Positions 7,481-15,967 of a stretch of 64,000 nucleotides of DNA are shown here, piece after piece. This DNA is from Microcaldota archaeon. GTDB taxonomy: Archaea; Micrarchaeota; Micrarchaeia; Micrarchaeales; CABMGC01. The notes beneath the pieces are model-generated. The model saw only the letters and a list, made by a program, of their open reading frames with translations, was not told where the DNA came from and made no database searches. The stretch spans positions 62,001 through 126,000 of the forward strand of contig JAJYVH010000001.1 of NCBI GenBank assembly GCA_021792095.1, read 5' to 3'. How positions within the stretch are numbered: position 1 is the stretch's first letter; every line of letters begins with the position of its first letter. The position numbers and the translations under genes are program-made.

Positions 7481-8749
7481 TCAGGCCTTCTTCACTACGT
7501 CAATCACTACTCCTGCTGCCACAGTCTGGCCCATGTCCCTTATCGCGAACCTGCCCAGCCTTGAGAAGTCGCTCGACTTCTCTACCACTACCGGCTTCGA
7601 AGGCTTGACCCTTATCACGGCGGCGTCTCCCGTTTTTATGAACTCCGGATTCTTCTGGAGGGTCGCGCCCGTCTTTGGATCCTTCTTCTCTATTATCTCG
7701 GTTATGGTTGCCGCTATCTGCATCGTGTGTATGTGGAACACAGGCGTGTAGCCCGGAGCTATTGCCGTAGGGTGGTTCAGCACTATTATCTGGCCCACGA
7801 ACTCGTCCGCCACTGTGGGCGGGTTCGACACAGGGCCTATGACGTCGCCCCTGTGTATGTCCTTCTTGTCTATGTTCTTTATGTTGAAGCCCACGTTGTC
7901 CCCGGGCTCCGCCTTCTGCAGCTGCTGGTGGTGCATCTCGATGCTCTTGATCTCCGTCTTGACGCCGCCCGGCATTATTATCACCTGGTCCCCTGGCTTC
8001 ATCACCCCGGACTCCACCCTGCCCACGGGCACGGTACCGAAGCCGGATATTGTGTAAACGTCCTGTATCGGGAGCCTGAGGGGCTTGTCGGTGAGCTTTA
8101 GCGGAGGCGTTATGGTGTCCAGCGCCGCTAGAAGCGTCGGCCCGTTGTACCACGCCATCTTGTCAGACTTCTCCTTCACGTTGTCCCCCTGTATGGCCGA
8201 GTAAGGCACAAACAGTATCTTGCTAGTGTCGTAGCCTATGGTCTGCAAAAAGCTGGTGAGCTGCGACTTCACGGCGTTATACTTCTCGACGTCGTAGTTC
8301 ACAGCGTCCATCTTGTTTACTCCCACTATGAGCTGGCCTATGCCCAAGACCTTGGCGAGCTGCGCGTGCTCCCTGGTCTGCGCCTGTATGCCTTCCTGGG
8401 CCGAGCACACCAGCACAGCCGCATCCGCCTGGCTGGCGCCTGTTATCATGTTCTTAACGAAGTCCCTGTGGCCAGGGGCGTCTATTATGGTGAAGTAGTA
8501 CCTAGGGGTCTGGAAGTCCTTGTGCGCTATGTCTATGGTGACTCCCCTCTCCCGCTCCTCCTTGAGCTGGTCCATGACGAAAGCAAACTCGAACGTAGAC
8601 TTGCCCAGTGCCTTGGCCTCTTCCTTTAGCTTGTTCATGTCCTGCTCGCTGACCGCGCCCGTCGCGTACATCAGCCTGCCGACTGTCGTGGACTTTCCGT
8701 GGTCCACGTGACCTATGAAAATCAAGTTCAGGTGCTGTTTCTCTGCCAT
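7481..8749 (-). CDS. tuf: Translation elongation factor aEF1A
   Basis: A GTPase that delivers aminoacyl-tRNA to the ribosome. G1 is GHVDHGKSTTVG, the switch II region DAPGHRDFVKNM, G4 is NKMD, and the SAL-type G5 is YSAIQGDN. Domain II/III motifs include SGFGTVPVGRVESG and NHPTAIAPGYTPVFH. The 422-residue length is normal for archaea. It is transcribed with uS10, away from the L1 operon on the other side of a 240-nt intergenic region. Confidence 0.97.
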   Translation of the reverse strand: MAEKQHLNLIFIGHVDHGKSTTVGRLMYATGAVSEQDMNKLKEEAKALGKSTFEFAFVMDQLKEERERGVTIDIAHKDFQTPRYYFTIIDAPGHRDFVKNMITGASQADAAVLVCSAQEGIQAQTREHAQLAKVLGIGQLIVGVNKMDAVNYDVEKYNAVKSQLTSFLQTIGYDTSKILFVPYSAIQGDNVKEKSDKMAWYNGPTLLAALDTITPPLKLTDKPLRLPIQDVYTISGFGTVPVGRVESGVMKPGDQVIIMPGGVKTEIKSIEMHHQQLQKAEPGDNVGFNIKNIDKKDIHRGDVIGPVSNPPTVADEFVGQIIVLNHPTAIAPGYTPVFHIHTMQIAATITEIIEKKDPKTGATLQKNPEFIKTGDAAVIRVKPSKPVVVEKSSDFSRLGRFAIRDMGQTVAAGVVIDVVKKA

Positions 8750-8917
8750 TCGATCTACCTATTTAGCGTAAACATATGGCTAAAAGCGGGCACTCATGCT
8801 TTACAAAGCAGGAAACGCGCCCCCTTTGAGCACAACGTATTGGCAACCAACCTATTTAAATGTTTGTGTAAAAATCGACGGAAAGCTGCACACAAGGTAC
8901 CACAGGCGCAGGAAAGG

Positions 8918-8984
8918 TATATATGTTTTTATGGCAAAGCATATCTGCTTCTTTTCCCGCAATCACTGCATTTTGCAGGAGGGG
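8918..8984 (+). promoter_or_regulatory. Promoter and leader of the L1-L10-P1 operon
   Basis: TATATAT at 8918-8924 predicts a transcript start near 8946-8950. The leader of about 42 nt ends in a strong Shine-Dalgarno (CAGGAGGGG, 8976-8984) seven bases before ATG 8991. This differs from the many leaderless promoters in the window. L1 is known in other archaea to repress its own mRNA by binding the leader, so this short leader is a candidate site; I did not find a clear L1-binding fold by eye. Confidence 0.55.
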
Positions 8985-8990
8985 TTTGGA

Positions 8991-9626
8991 ATGCTTGGTA
9001 AGGACTACGGCGAATTTGAGAAATTCCTGTCGGAGAACAGGAACGCAAGGAAGTTCGAGCAGAGCGTGGAGCTCGCCATAAACTTCAAGGAGATAGATTT
9101 TTCCAAGGCGGCCAACAGGCTGAACCTTGGCGTCAGCCTGCCCAACGGCACGGGCAGGGGCGGCAGGCTGGCCATATTCGCGAGCGACAGGAACTACCTA
9201 GAGGCGGCCTCGAAGAACGGGATAGAGGTGCTGGACGGCAACTCGCTGGCCTCAATAGCCGACGACAAGGAGAGGCTCAAGCAGCTCCTTGACTACTCGC
9301 TCCTGGCGCAGCCGAGCCTCATGCCCGGCATCGCGAAGGCGCTCGGCTCTTTCCTGGGGCCCAGGAACAAGATGCCGAAGCCGGTGATGAACGTCCAGGA
9401 CATGGCAAGGGCGGGCGGAGAGCTAGGGAGCAAGATAACTATAAGGAGCAAGGGCAGGATGCTGCCCACGGTGCACTGCGTGGTCGGCACTGAGAAGATG
9501 GACGCGGGCAAGCTGTACGATAACATAAAGGAAGTGGTCGAGCAGGTCGCGAAGACTGTGGGCGTGGGCAGGATAAGGAGCGTGTACGTCAAGCTCACGA
9601 TGAGCAAGCCCCTGAGGCTGGTGTGA
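8991..9626 (+). CDS. rpl1: 50S ribosomal protein uL1
   Basis: The protein forms the mobile L1 stalk next to the E site and, in several archaea, represses its own operon. I start it at ATG 8991, which has a strong ribosome-binding site, although the frame is open far upstream. Motifs include FKEIDFSKAANRLNLGVSLP, SLMPGIAKALGSFLGPRNKM (the RNA-binding loop) and VGRIRSVYVKLTMSKP. 211 residues is typical. The stop overlaps a possible GTG of L10. Confidence 0.95.
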   Translation: MLGKDYGEFEKFLSENRNARKFEQSVELAINFKEIDFSKAANRLNLGVSLPNGTGRGGRLAIFASDRNYLEAASKNGIEVLDGNSLASIADDKERLKQLLDYSLLAQPSLMPGIAKALGSFLGPRNKMPKPVMNVQDMARAGGELGSKITIRSKGRMLPTVHCVVGTEKMDAGKLYDNIKEVVEQVAKTVGVGRIRSVYVKLTMSKPLRLV

Positions 9627-9628
9627 TT

Positions 9629-10468
9629 ATGGCTAGCACCAAACAGCAGAAAGCTGAATACGTGGCAATGCTCCAGAAGGAGCTGGGCACGGCCAGGACC
9701 GTGGCTATAATGCCCCTGGACGGCATGCCCGACAGGCTGCTGCAGAAAGTGAGGAACGCTCTCAAGCCAGGCTCCAGGATAGTGATAGCGAGGAAGAAGC
9801 TCGTGGAGAGGGCGATGGGAGAGAGGCTGCTTCCGAAGCTCGAGGGCGGGATGAACAGGAACTTCGCAGTGGTGACCAGCGACAAGGAACCGTTCGAGCT
9901 CTACAAGAGCCTGAACTCCAACAGGCTCAGACTCATGGCGAAGCCTAACCAGATAGCTCCGCAGGAAATAGTCATAGAGCCCGGAGACACGAGCGTGGCC
10001 CCGGGGCAGACGGTGACTGAGCTGAAGAACGCTGGCATAGACGTGCAGATAAAGCAGGGCAAGGTGGTCATAGCGAAGCGCAAGGTGCTGGTGGAGCGCG
10101 GCAGCAAGATAAGCAAGGCGATAGCCAACGCGCTGAAGATACTAGAGGTAACGCCGTTCGAGGTGGTGCCGAAGCTCAGCGTCGCGTTCTCGTCAGAGCT
10201 CGTTTACAACGAGGCCGCGCTGATGATAGACTCCGACTACGTCTCTTCGGAGCTGGCGAAGTCGTTCAACGAGGCCGACACGCTCAGCACCAGCATAGGC
10301 ATGGTGACGCAGTACAACGTAAGCAGGCTCGTGGTCAGGGCGTACAGGAGCGCCATGGCTGTTGGCGTAGAGGGAAAGATATTAGAGCCAGAGATAATAA
10401 GCATACTCATGGCCGATGCGGCTTCCGCCGCGAGCAGCGTGGCGAAGCAGGCGGGCGTTGACGCTTGA
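9629..10468 (+). CDS. rpl10: 50S ribosomal protein uL10 (P0 stalk base)
   Basis: It binds 23S rRNA and carries P1 dimers that recruit translation factors. The N-terminal RNA-binding domain includes KQQKAEYVAMLQKELGTART and GSRIVIARKKLVERA. The middle carries the archaeal insertion (EPGDTSVAPGQTVTELKNAG), followed by VEGKILEPEIISILMADAAS. The acidic P-type tail common in archaea is missing: the protein ends SVAKQAGVDA at 279 aa. ATG 9629 is preferred over the GTG at 9623. Confidence 0.94.
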   Translation: MASTKQQKAEYVAMLQKELGTARTVAIMPLDGMPDRLLQKVRNALKPGSRIVIARKKLVERAMGERLLPKLEGGMNRNFAVVTSDKEPFELYKSLNSNRLRLMAKPNQIAPQEIVIEPGDTSVAPGQTVTELKNAGIDVQIKQGKVVIAKRKVLVERGSKISKAIANALKILEVTPFEVVPKLSVAFSSELVYNEAALMIDSDYVSSELAKSFNEADTLSTSIGMVTQYNVSRLVVRAYRSAMAVGVEGKILEPEIISILMADAASAASSVAKQAGVDA

Positions 10469-10480
10469 AGGTGTAACGAG

Positions 10481-10780
10481 ATGGAATACATATATGCAGC
10501 TCTATTGCTTGATGCAGTAGGCAAGGAAGTGACCGAGGACAGCATAAAGAGCGTAGTCAAGGCGGCGGGCAAGGAGCCCGACGAGGCGATGGCCAAGTCA
10601 GTGGTGAGCGCGCTCAAGGGCGTGAACATAAAGGACGTGATAAAGAACGCACAGGCCGTCCAGGCTACGGCCCAGGCGGCGGCGCCACAGGCAGCCAAGC
10701 AGGAGGAGAAGAAGAGCGAAGCTGAGGAGAAAAAGAGCGAGGAAGCAGCGGCTAGCGGCCTTGCGAGCCTCTTCGGCTGA
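10481..10780 (+). CDS. rpl12: 50S ribosomal protein P1 (aL12)
   Basis: 99 residues with the archaeal P1 layout. The N-terminal dimerisation domain (MEYIYAALLLDAVGKEVTED) is followed by an alanine-rich hinge (QATAQAAAPQAAKQ), a charged KKSEAEEKKSEEAAA stretch and the factor-binding tail GLASLFG. It is the last ribosomal gene of the L1-L10-P1 operon, 12 nt after L10. Confidence 0.95.
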   Translation: MEYIYAALLLDAVGKEVTEDSIKSVVKAAGKEPDEAMAKSVVSALKGVNIKDVIKNAQAVQATAQAAAPQAAKQEEKKSEAEEKKSEEAAASGLASLFG

Positions 10781-10844
10781 GCCGATGGCCAGGGAAGCGC
10801 GCCCGGTACGTTCCGCTGTCCAGGGCGAGCGGTAGGTAGATGTC

Positions 10845-11201
10845 ATGGACGTGTACGTGGAGAAGGAGAAGTGCACAGGGTGCCAGCACTGCAAGGACGT
10901 GTGCCCCGTCGCAGTTTTCGAGATGCACCACAGGGACAGCCAGGACGCTAACAAGGACACGGCGCCCCCGGAGCACCAGTGGAAGGGCCAGACCGACCCT
11001 GCAGTTGCCCAGAAATGGAAGGACGTGCAGGACGGGCACAGGCACTTCGCGCCCGACAACGACGGCACGAGCGGGGGCATATCAGTAGCCGTCAACGGCT
11101 CGGCGTGCATCCTGTGCCAGGCCTGCCTCATAGAGTGCGAGGGCGAGTGCATAGTCATAAAGGACGACAGCGGAAACGAGTACAGGTCGATATACAAGTG
11201 A
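10845..11201 (+). CDS. Ferredoxin with two [4Fe-4S] motifs and a central insertion
   Basis: Two cluster motifs are clear: CTGCQHCKDVCP near the N-terminus and CILCQACLIECEGEC near the C-terminus. A loop of about 65 residues rich in His, Asp and Gln separates them (DANKDTAPPEHQWKGQTD), which is unusually long for a bacterial-type 2[4Fe-4S] ferredoxin; zinc or seven-iron ferredoxins of some archaea have His-rich extra segments instead. It is an electron carrier with unknown partner. It begins 64 nt after P1 and may share its transcript. Confidence 0.85.
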   Translation: MDVYVEKEKCTGCQHCKDVCPVAVFEMHHRDSQDANKDTAPPEHQWKGQTDPAVAQKWKDVQDGHRHFAPDNDGTSGGISVAVNGSACILCQACLIECEGECIVIKDDSGNEYRSIYK

Positions 11202-11297
11202 ACCAAGCCATTGAATGCAATACTACACACATAACAACAAATAGGATGCTTCCTTTTGGCCAAAGAGTGTCAATGCCTTGCTGTCAAACAAAATTGC

Positions 11298-12974
11298 TCA
11301 TATAGGGCAAGTCTGACCTAATTGGCCGTATGACCAACTGAGATACACGCTGCCTCCTGCGCCACCCGACCATATACCTGCCCCCGCACCATTGCTGGCC
11401 CCAGCACCACCGCTGCCATCAGTTCCAGGGCCTCCGGCAGCACCATTGCTGCCACCAACACCTGCACTGCCGCCGCCTCCGCCGCCGCCTCCGCCATAGC
11501 CTCCTCCTCCACCAGAGGCCGAACCGCCGTTACCTTGTGAGCCTCCACCACCACCATCATACTGTTGGCCTTTCGAGCCAACGGCACTTCCACCACTGCC
11601 ACCTGCATACTGACTACCAGCATTTCCGCCAGAAGCCGAGCTTAACCCACAGCTGGAGCTGCAGCCTGCAGACCCTCCAGAACCACCAACTGTACAGGTC
11701 CCGCCGCCACCAGGACCACCGTTTCCTGAATTTCCGCCAAGTCCTCCGTCAGCACACACTGTGACACTTCCGGCCACTAAAATAGCAGAACTGCCGCCGC
11801 CTCCGCCGCCGCCTGCTGGGCTACTGCCTCCAGCACCACCACCGCCTCCGCCGTAGTAACCGCTTCCTCCGCCACCTCCGACTCCGCTGGAAGACCCCCC
11901 TCCACCTCCAACATAAACTGTCAGAGTCTGGCCTGCAGTAATAGAGAAACTACCTGTGCTCTCTTGCCCGTTAGATCCACTGCCAGCTCCACCTCCACCT
12001 CCACCGCCTCCGCCATACGCAGTGTAATATACAGTAGCAGAATCAGGTGCTGTAATAGACCAATAGTCTATTACTGTAGTAGAGTTGGTGCACGGAGCTA
12101 TTGTTGTGGTGGAGGAGAGGGTGGAGGACGAAGATGAGACATAGGTGGTTGTGGATTGGTAGGTGGTGGTCGAAGAAGATGATTGGTATGTTGTTGTGGA
12201 GGAGAGGGTGGAGGATGAGAACTGCACCTGCACGAACGAGGCGGAAAGCGAGTCTGTGCCTGTGCCGTAGACCGTCGTGGACTGCGACGAGCTGCTGAGC
12301 GTCAGGTTGCTTCCGTGCGCCCATGAGCCGAAGCTGTAGCCGTTCGGCTGCACCGCATACACGGTGTGCTTTATGCCGTACACCCACACCACGTTCGCTC
12401 CCGGGGCGTAATCCGCACCGTCAATCGCAATCTGGCCCGTGCCTGTGCTGGTCGCGAGGTGCACTACGAAGAGCAGCTCCCTGTAGGGTACGGCGGTAGA
12501 GATGGCCTGGCCGCTGGTGTTGTACACCTGCCCCCCGCAGGACGGCGAACAAATCTGGTAGGAGAGCGAGAACCTGGGGTTGAGCTGCGTGCCGATTGTG
12601 AGGCTGCTCGGAACTGTGGCTGTGCAGGTTATGAGTGCCCCCGGGCCTGCGTCCTGGGGCGTGCACGTGCCGCCATACGATGCGCTGCTGTAGTAGAACG
12701 GCACAACAATGAATGAGTTTGCGCTCGCGAACTTTATGCTGGTGCCCATGTTGTTGTTGAGCATAGCGATGAACTGGGTGGATATGGAGTTGGTCATGAT
12801 CAGGGCCTGGATGCAGTAGAGCTGAGGCGTTATGTAGCAGGATTGCGGGGCGTATGTGAGCGTGCCGGTGCTGGGCACGGACACTATGGTCACCACCGAA
12901 ACTACGAATATGCCCAGTATCAGGAAAGCCCACGAGTATGTGGTAAGGAACTCCAGAGCCGACTGGGATCGCAT
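11298..12974 (-). CDS. Pilin-like signal surface protein with Ser/Thr stalk and giant glycine-rich domain
   Basis: 558 residues. The N-terminus RSQSALEFLTTYSWAFLILGIFVV is a class III (archaellin/pilin-type) signal followed by a hydrophobic helix, so the protein should be exported and assembled or anchored. Residues of about 40-230 form a beta-rich domain with paired cysteines. A Ser/Thr/Tyr stalk (SSSTTTYQSTTTYVSSSSST) follows, likely glycosylated. The last 230 residues are a Gly-rich domain with runs of up to nine Gly, TAGQTLTVYVGGGGG and regularly placed Cys pairs. A TATA-like TTTTATC (12998-13004) predicts a nearly leaderless mRNA. The repeated GGN codons make the opposite strand look open too; those frames are shadows. 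Confidence 0.8.
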   Translation of the reverse strand: MRSQSALEFLTTYSWAFLILGIFVVSVVTIVSVPSTGTLTYAPQSCYITPQLYCIQALIMTNSISTQFIAMLNNNMGTSIKFASANSFIVVPFYYSSASYGGTCTPQDAGPGALITCTATVPSSLTIGTQLNPRFSLSYQICSPSCGGQVYNTSGQAISTAVPYRELLFVVHLATSTGTGQIAIDGADYAPGANVVWVYGIKHTVYAVQPNGYSFGSWAHGSNLTLSSSSQSTTVYGTGTDSLSASFVQVQFSSSTLSSTTTYQSSSSTTTYQSTTTYVSSSSSTLSSTTTIAPCTNSTTVIDYWSITAPDSATVYYTAYGGGGGGGGGAGSGSNGQESTGSFSITAGQTLTVYVGGGGGSSSGVGGGGGSGYYGGGGGGAGGSSPAGGGGGGGSSAILVAGSVTVCADGGLGGNSGNGGPGGGGTCTVGGSGGSAGCSSSCGLSSASGGNAGSQYAGGSGGSAVGSKGQQYDGGGGGSQGNGGSASGGGGGYGGGGGGGGGSAGVGGSNGAAGGPGTDGSGGAGASNGAGAGIWSGGAGGSVYLSWSYGQLGQTCPI

Positions 12975-13010
12975 CGTATAGTGTTACCATAGGAAGGGAT
13001 AAAAGCGCTT

Positions 13011-13787
13011 TCAATGGACGATGATGTCCAGAACGACCTCCACGTCCGTGGCCGAGTAGGGCCTTACTATGCGCCATCCAGCCAGGCCGAAACGCCTGCC
13101 GCCGGCCTCCACGGCCTTTTTCACTCCGCCCATCATCTCGCTTATGCCGTCGCGCCTGCAGAACGCGTAGTAGTGCACGATGCAGCGCCTGCCGCACATA
13201 GCGAGCGCGCTCCCGAGGAACCTGCGCGAGCTTGCAGGTAGTGGCATCACTATCCTGTCAGCGACCCCCTTGTGCCCGAGCGCCAGCCTGCCTGCGTCTC
13301 CCCGCTCCACGAGCACGTTGCCCACCTTGTTCAGCCTCGCGTTCTCCTCCATGTACCTGCACGCGGCGGCGTTTAGCTCCATCGCTATCACGCTGCCCTT
13401 CCTGTCCCGCTTGGCGATCTCTATCGCGTACGGGCCTACGCCGGCGAACATGACAACAACATGCTCACCGTCCCTGACCAGCTCGCTCACGCGCTTGCGC
13501 TCGAAAGCCAGCCTCGTGGAGAAGAAGACCTTAGCCACGTCGAACCTGAAGACGCAGTTGTTCTCCCTGTACTCTGCTAGCGTGCTCCTCCTGCCCGCCA
13601 CGTATACGAACTTCCTGGTCCTGTACCTGCCGCTCACCGCGCCGCCCTTCCTCAGCACCGTCTTGACGTTCCTGTTCTCGAGCATCAGCCTCCTCGCCAT
13701 CGCCTGCGCCGCGCCCGGCGCAGCCTCTACCACTGCTATGCTACCGTACAGGTCGTAGCCCCTCGCTGCCCCCCTTTGCGGCGCCAT
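13011..13787 (-). CDS. trm5: tRNA (guanine37-N1)-methyltransferase Trm5
   Basis: It uses SAM to make m1G37, which prevents frameshifting. Signatures are AEYRENNCVFRFDVAKVFFS and RLAFERKRVSELV, the SAM-binding MFAGVGPYAIEIAKR, then ELNAAACRYMEENARLNKV, and the catalytic-region MPLPASSRRFL. The frame is open upstream to 14003, but that part is Cys/Leu-rich noise; ATG 13787 (MAPQRGAARGYDL) is the sensible start and gives 258 aa. A TATA-like TTTATTAAT lies 30-40 nt upstream. This is on the short side for Trm5, as in forms lacking the first domain. Confidence 0.9.
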   Translation of the reverse strand: MAPQRGAARGYDLYGSIAVVEAAPGAAQAMARRLMLENRNVKTVLRKGGAVSGRYRTRKFVYVAGRRSTLAEYRENNCVFRFDVAKVFFSTRLAFERKRVSELVRDGEHVVVMFAGVGPYAIEIAKRDRKGSVIAMELNAAACRYMEENARLNKVGNVLVERGDAGRLALGHKGVADRIVMPLPASSRRFLGSALAMCGRRCIVHYYAFCRRDGISEMMGGVKKAVEAGGRRFGLAGWRIVRPYSATDVEVVLDIIVH

Positions 13788-13819
13788 AAGAATCGCTCCG
13801 GCTAGGAATGGGCAACACA

Positions 13820-13901
13820 TTAATAAATGAACTGCTCCAAATAAGCATGGTTGCTCTAGGGCAAGCCTTGTTTTCATTGTATTGGGGCTTGAGCAGAGCA
13901 A
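13820..13901 (+). promoter_or_regulatory. Promoter and 5' hairpin of the spt5-rpl11 transcript
   Basis: A TATA-like TTAATAAATG (13820-13829) predicts RNA start near 13848. The first bases of that RNA can form a strong hairpin: TTGCTCT...GCAAGCC (13851-13867) pairs with GGCTTG...AGAGCAA (13886-13901), 13 base pairs with one small internal loop. It ends 17 nt before the start codon. This may be a regulatory leader or an mRNA-stabilising structure. Confidence 0.5.
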
Positions 13902-13918
13902 GGTAACGGAGTGATAGC

Positions 13919-14365
13919 ATGTATTACATAGTAAGGGTAACCTCGAGCCAGGAGCGCATAACTGCCGACATCCTCCAGAACAAGGTGGAGAAGGGCAGCA
14001 CACAAGTTTATGCGCTCATAGTGGTAGAGGGCATGCGCGGCTACCTAATACTCGAAGCGCAGGACGAGAACGCGGCGCGCGAGATAATACGCGACGAGCC
14101 GCACGTCAAGGGCATACTGGCCAAGGCGCTGAGCGAGGAGGAACTGGACAGGATGCTGGCTGCGAAGAAGGTGGTGGAGGAGATAGGGGTCAACGACATA
14201 GTAGAGTTCAGCGGCGGGCCGTTCAAGGGCTACAAGGCAAAGGTGATAAAGGTGGACACCACTAAGGAGGAGATGACGGTAGAGCTGATGGACGTGGCTG
14301 TGCCTATACCTGTGACCACAAAGATGAGCACGGCCAAGATACTCCAGAAGGCGGAGAAGGTGTAA
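13919..14365 (+). CDS. spt5: Transcription elongation factor Spt5 (NusG family)
   Basis: 148 residues with an N-terminal NGN domain (MYYIVRVTSSQERITADILQ, then LIVVEGMRGYLILEAQDENA) that binds the RNA polymerase clamp with Spt4. The C-terminal KOW domain reads VNDIVEFSGGPFKGYKAKV. It supports processive transcription and couples polymerase to ribosomes. The downstream partner L11 starts 2 nt after the stop, the standard archaeal order. An A/G-rich site (CGGAGTGA) precedes ATG 13919. Confidence 0.95.
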   Translation: MYYIVRVTSSQERITADILQNKVEKGSTQVYALIVVEGMRGYLILEAQDENAAREIIRDEPHVKGILAKALSEEELDRMLAAKKVVEEIGVNDIVEFSGGPFKGYKAKVIKVDTTKEEMTVELMDVAVPIPVTTKMSTAKILQKAEKV

Positions 14366-14367
14366 GC

Positions 14368-14835
14368 ATGGCAGAGACAACTATAAAGGGTTTGATAGAA
14401 GGAGGCAAGGCTACAGGCGGGCCGCCCTTCGGGCCGGCGCTGGGGCCTCTGGGCGTGAACGTTTCAAAGATAATAGAGGACATAAACAAGCAGACGGCTG
14501 CGTACGCTGGCATAAAGGTGCCCGTCAAGATAATCGTGGACACGGGCACCAAGGCTTACAGGGTGGAGGTGGGCTCTCCGCCCAGCAGCGCGCTGATACT
14601 GAAGGAGATAGGCATACAGAAGGGGGCCAAGACCAAGGACGAGGTGGCTGGCAACGTGACGATAGAGCAGCTGAAGAAGGTCGCGCAGTCGAAGGAAGGC
14701 AGCCTCTACGGCAGGTCGCTGAAGGAACGCGTTAAGCAGCTGGCTGGCACGTGCAAGAGCATGAACGTGACCATAGAGGGCATGCCGGCTAGGGAAGCGA
14801 TAGCGAAGATAGCCAAGGGCGAGCTGAAGGTCTGA
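14368..14835 (+). CDS. rpl11: 50S ribosomal protein uL11
   Basis: It forms the GTPase-associated centre with 23S rRNA. Hallmarks are the N-terminal GGKATGGPPFGPALGPLGVN and the C-terminal RNA-binding domain with VEVGSPPSSALILKE and the final MNVTIEGMPAREAI. 155 residues is normal for archaea. It is translated right after Spt5. Confidence 0.96.
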   Translation: MAETTIKGLIEGGKATGGPPFGPALGPLGVNVSKIIEDINKQTAAYAGIKVPVKIIVDTGTKAYRVEVGSPPSSALILKEIGIQKGAKTKDEVAGNVTIEQLKKVAQSKEGSLYGRSLKERVKQLAGTCKSMNVTIEGMPAREAIAKIAKGELKV

Positions 14836-14936
14836 AGAAGCGCACTAGCGCCCTATAAGCCATTACATAAAACGACAATCGCCAAAGCCGGACTGGATTG
14901 TTTAAATATGAGGAATGCCAATCCTCTGCGAAACGT

Positions 14937-15743
14937 ATGCCCAAAAAATTGTACCTATTGAAAATAGGCGGCAGCATAATAACAGACACTACCAAGCCCA
15001 GCGCAGCAAAGAGGGCGGAGATAAGGCGGATAGTGAGGGAAATAAAGGCGGCCAAGGACGAGGGCGATTTCAATCTGATAATAGGCCATGGCAGCGGCTC
15101 GTTCGCGCACAGGCCAGCGAAAAAGTACAGGACGAATGAAGGCATAGTTAACAAGGATAGCAGGAAAGGCGCGACCATAACACACATGGTAGCCAAGGAA
15201 CTCAACGACATATTCGTAGAGGAAGCGCTGAAGAGTGGACTTGATGTATTCCCGTTTTCGCCATCGAGCTTCGGCGTGCACAACGGCGAACACTGGGCTT
15301 CGGGCACAACCGAACCGATTAAGGAAGCTATGAACAGGAGCATGATTCCCGTCACCTATGGCGACGTAGTGATGAATTCTAAGAACGGCTTCTCCATAGC
15401 CTCCACAGAGCGGGTATTCGAGTTCATCGCATCCAGGCTGAAACCTGACAAAGTCATACTTGCTACTGACGTTGATGGGGTCTTCGACAAGGACCCGAGA
15501 AAGTGCAAAGATGCAAAGCTCGTGAGGAACATAGACAGAAACAACATAACCGCTGCGCTTAAATGGGCAAAGGGCTCGCACAAGGTAGACGTTACAGGTG
15601 GAATGCACTCGAAGCTCTCGTTCCTCTACGGCATCGCGAAGATGTCTGGCGGAGAGGGCGTTATACTCAACGGCAAGAAGGACGGCAGGATAAGGGATGC
15701 ACTCCTTGGAAGGTACGGCACAGCAACAGTCGTGAGGCCGTAA
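14937..15743 (+). CDS. ipk: Isopentenyl phosphate kinase
   Basis: It phosphorylates isopentenyl phosphate to IPP with ATP, the last step of the archaeal variants of the mevalonate pathway. It is an amino acid kinase fold protein: LYLLKIGGSIITD binds phosphate; GHGSGSFAHRPAKKY carries the conserved catalytic His; PVTYGDVV, ATDVDGVFDKDP and DVTGGMHSKL complete the nucleotide site. I choose ATG 14937 because a TATA box (TTTAAATA, 14901-14908) places the RNA start just before it. 268 aa is normal. A second, divergent IPK lies at 21171. Confidence 0.9.
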   Translation: MPKKLYLLKIGGSIITDTTKPSAAKRAEIRRIVREIKAAKDEGDFNLIIGHGSGSFAHRPAKKYRTNEGIVNKDSRKGATITHMVAKELNDIFVEEALKSGLDVFPFSPSSFGVHNGEHWASGTTEPIKEAMNRSMIPVTYGDVVMNSKNGFSIASTERVFEFIASRLKPDKVILATDVDGVFDKDPRKCKDAKLVRNIDRNNITAALKWAKGSHKVDVTGGMHSKLSFLYGIAKMSGGEGVILNGKKDGRIRDALLGRYGTATVVRP

Positions 15744-15774
15744 TCGCAAACAATACATTACGCTAGGTGAACTT

Positions 15775-15933
15775 ATGACAAAAACAAAACAACAGAATAA
15801 TGAAGCCGGAGCCCAGAAAGTGGTGGCAAACGTTTCAGATAAGAAAGAATTGGATTCAGCGGTAAAGAACGCGACAAGGCCAAAAAGCACTAAGCAGACG
15901 CTCTACATGGGTAGTTGGGACGAGTTCGATTGA
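15775..15933 (+). CDS. Possible small protein, 52 aa
   Basis: An ATG with a plausible site (TAGGTGA) begins a frame coding MTKTKQQNNEAGAQKVVANV, a Lys/Ser-rich middle and the end KQTLYMGSWDEFD. It follows ipk by 31 nt on the same strand. The hydrophilic, charged sequence with a conserved-looking aromatic/acidic tail suggests a real small protein, but I know no family. Its end overlaps the tail of the decayed gene on the other strand. Confidence 0.4.
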   Translation: MTKTKQQNNEAGAQKVVANVSDKKELDSAVKNATRPKSTKQTLYMGSWDEFD

Positions 15934-15967
15934 AAAAGTGTGCATGCACGCAGACTATCAACAGTTC

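Noticed and set aside
11298-12400. Many open frames opposite the glycine-rich gene
   Set aside because: They are repeats of Gly codons read on the other strand or frame (poly-Pro, poly-Ala, His/Thr runs). The minus-strand frame with a pilin-type signal is the only one with a sensible start and promoter.
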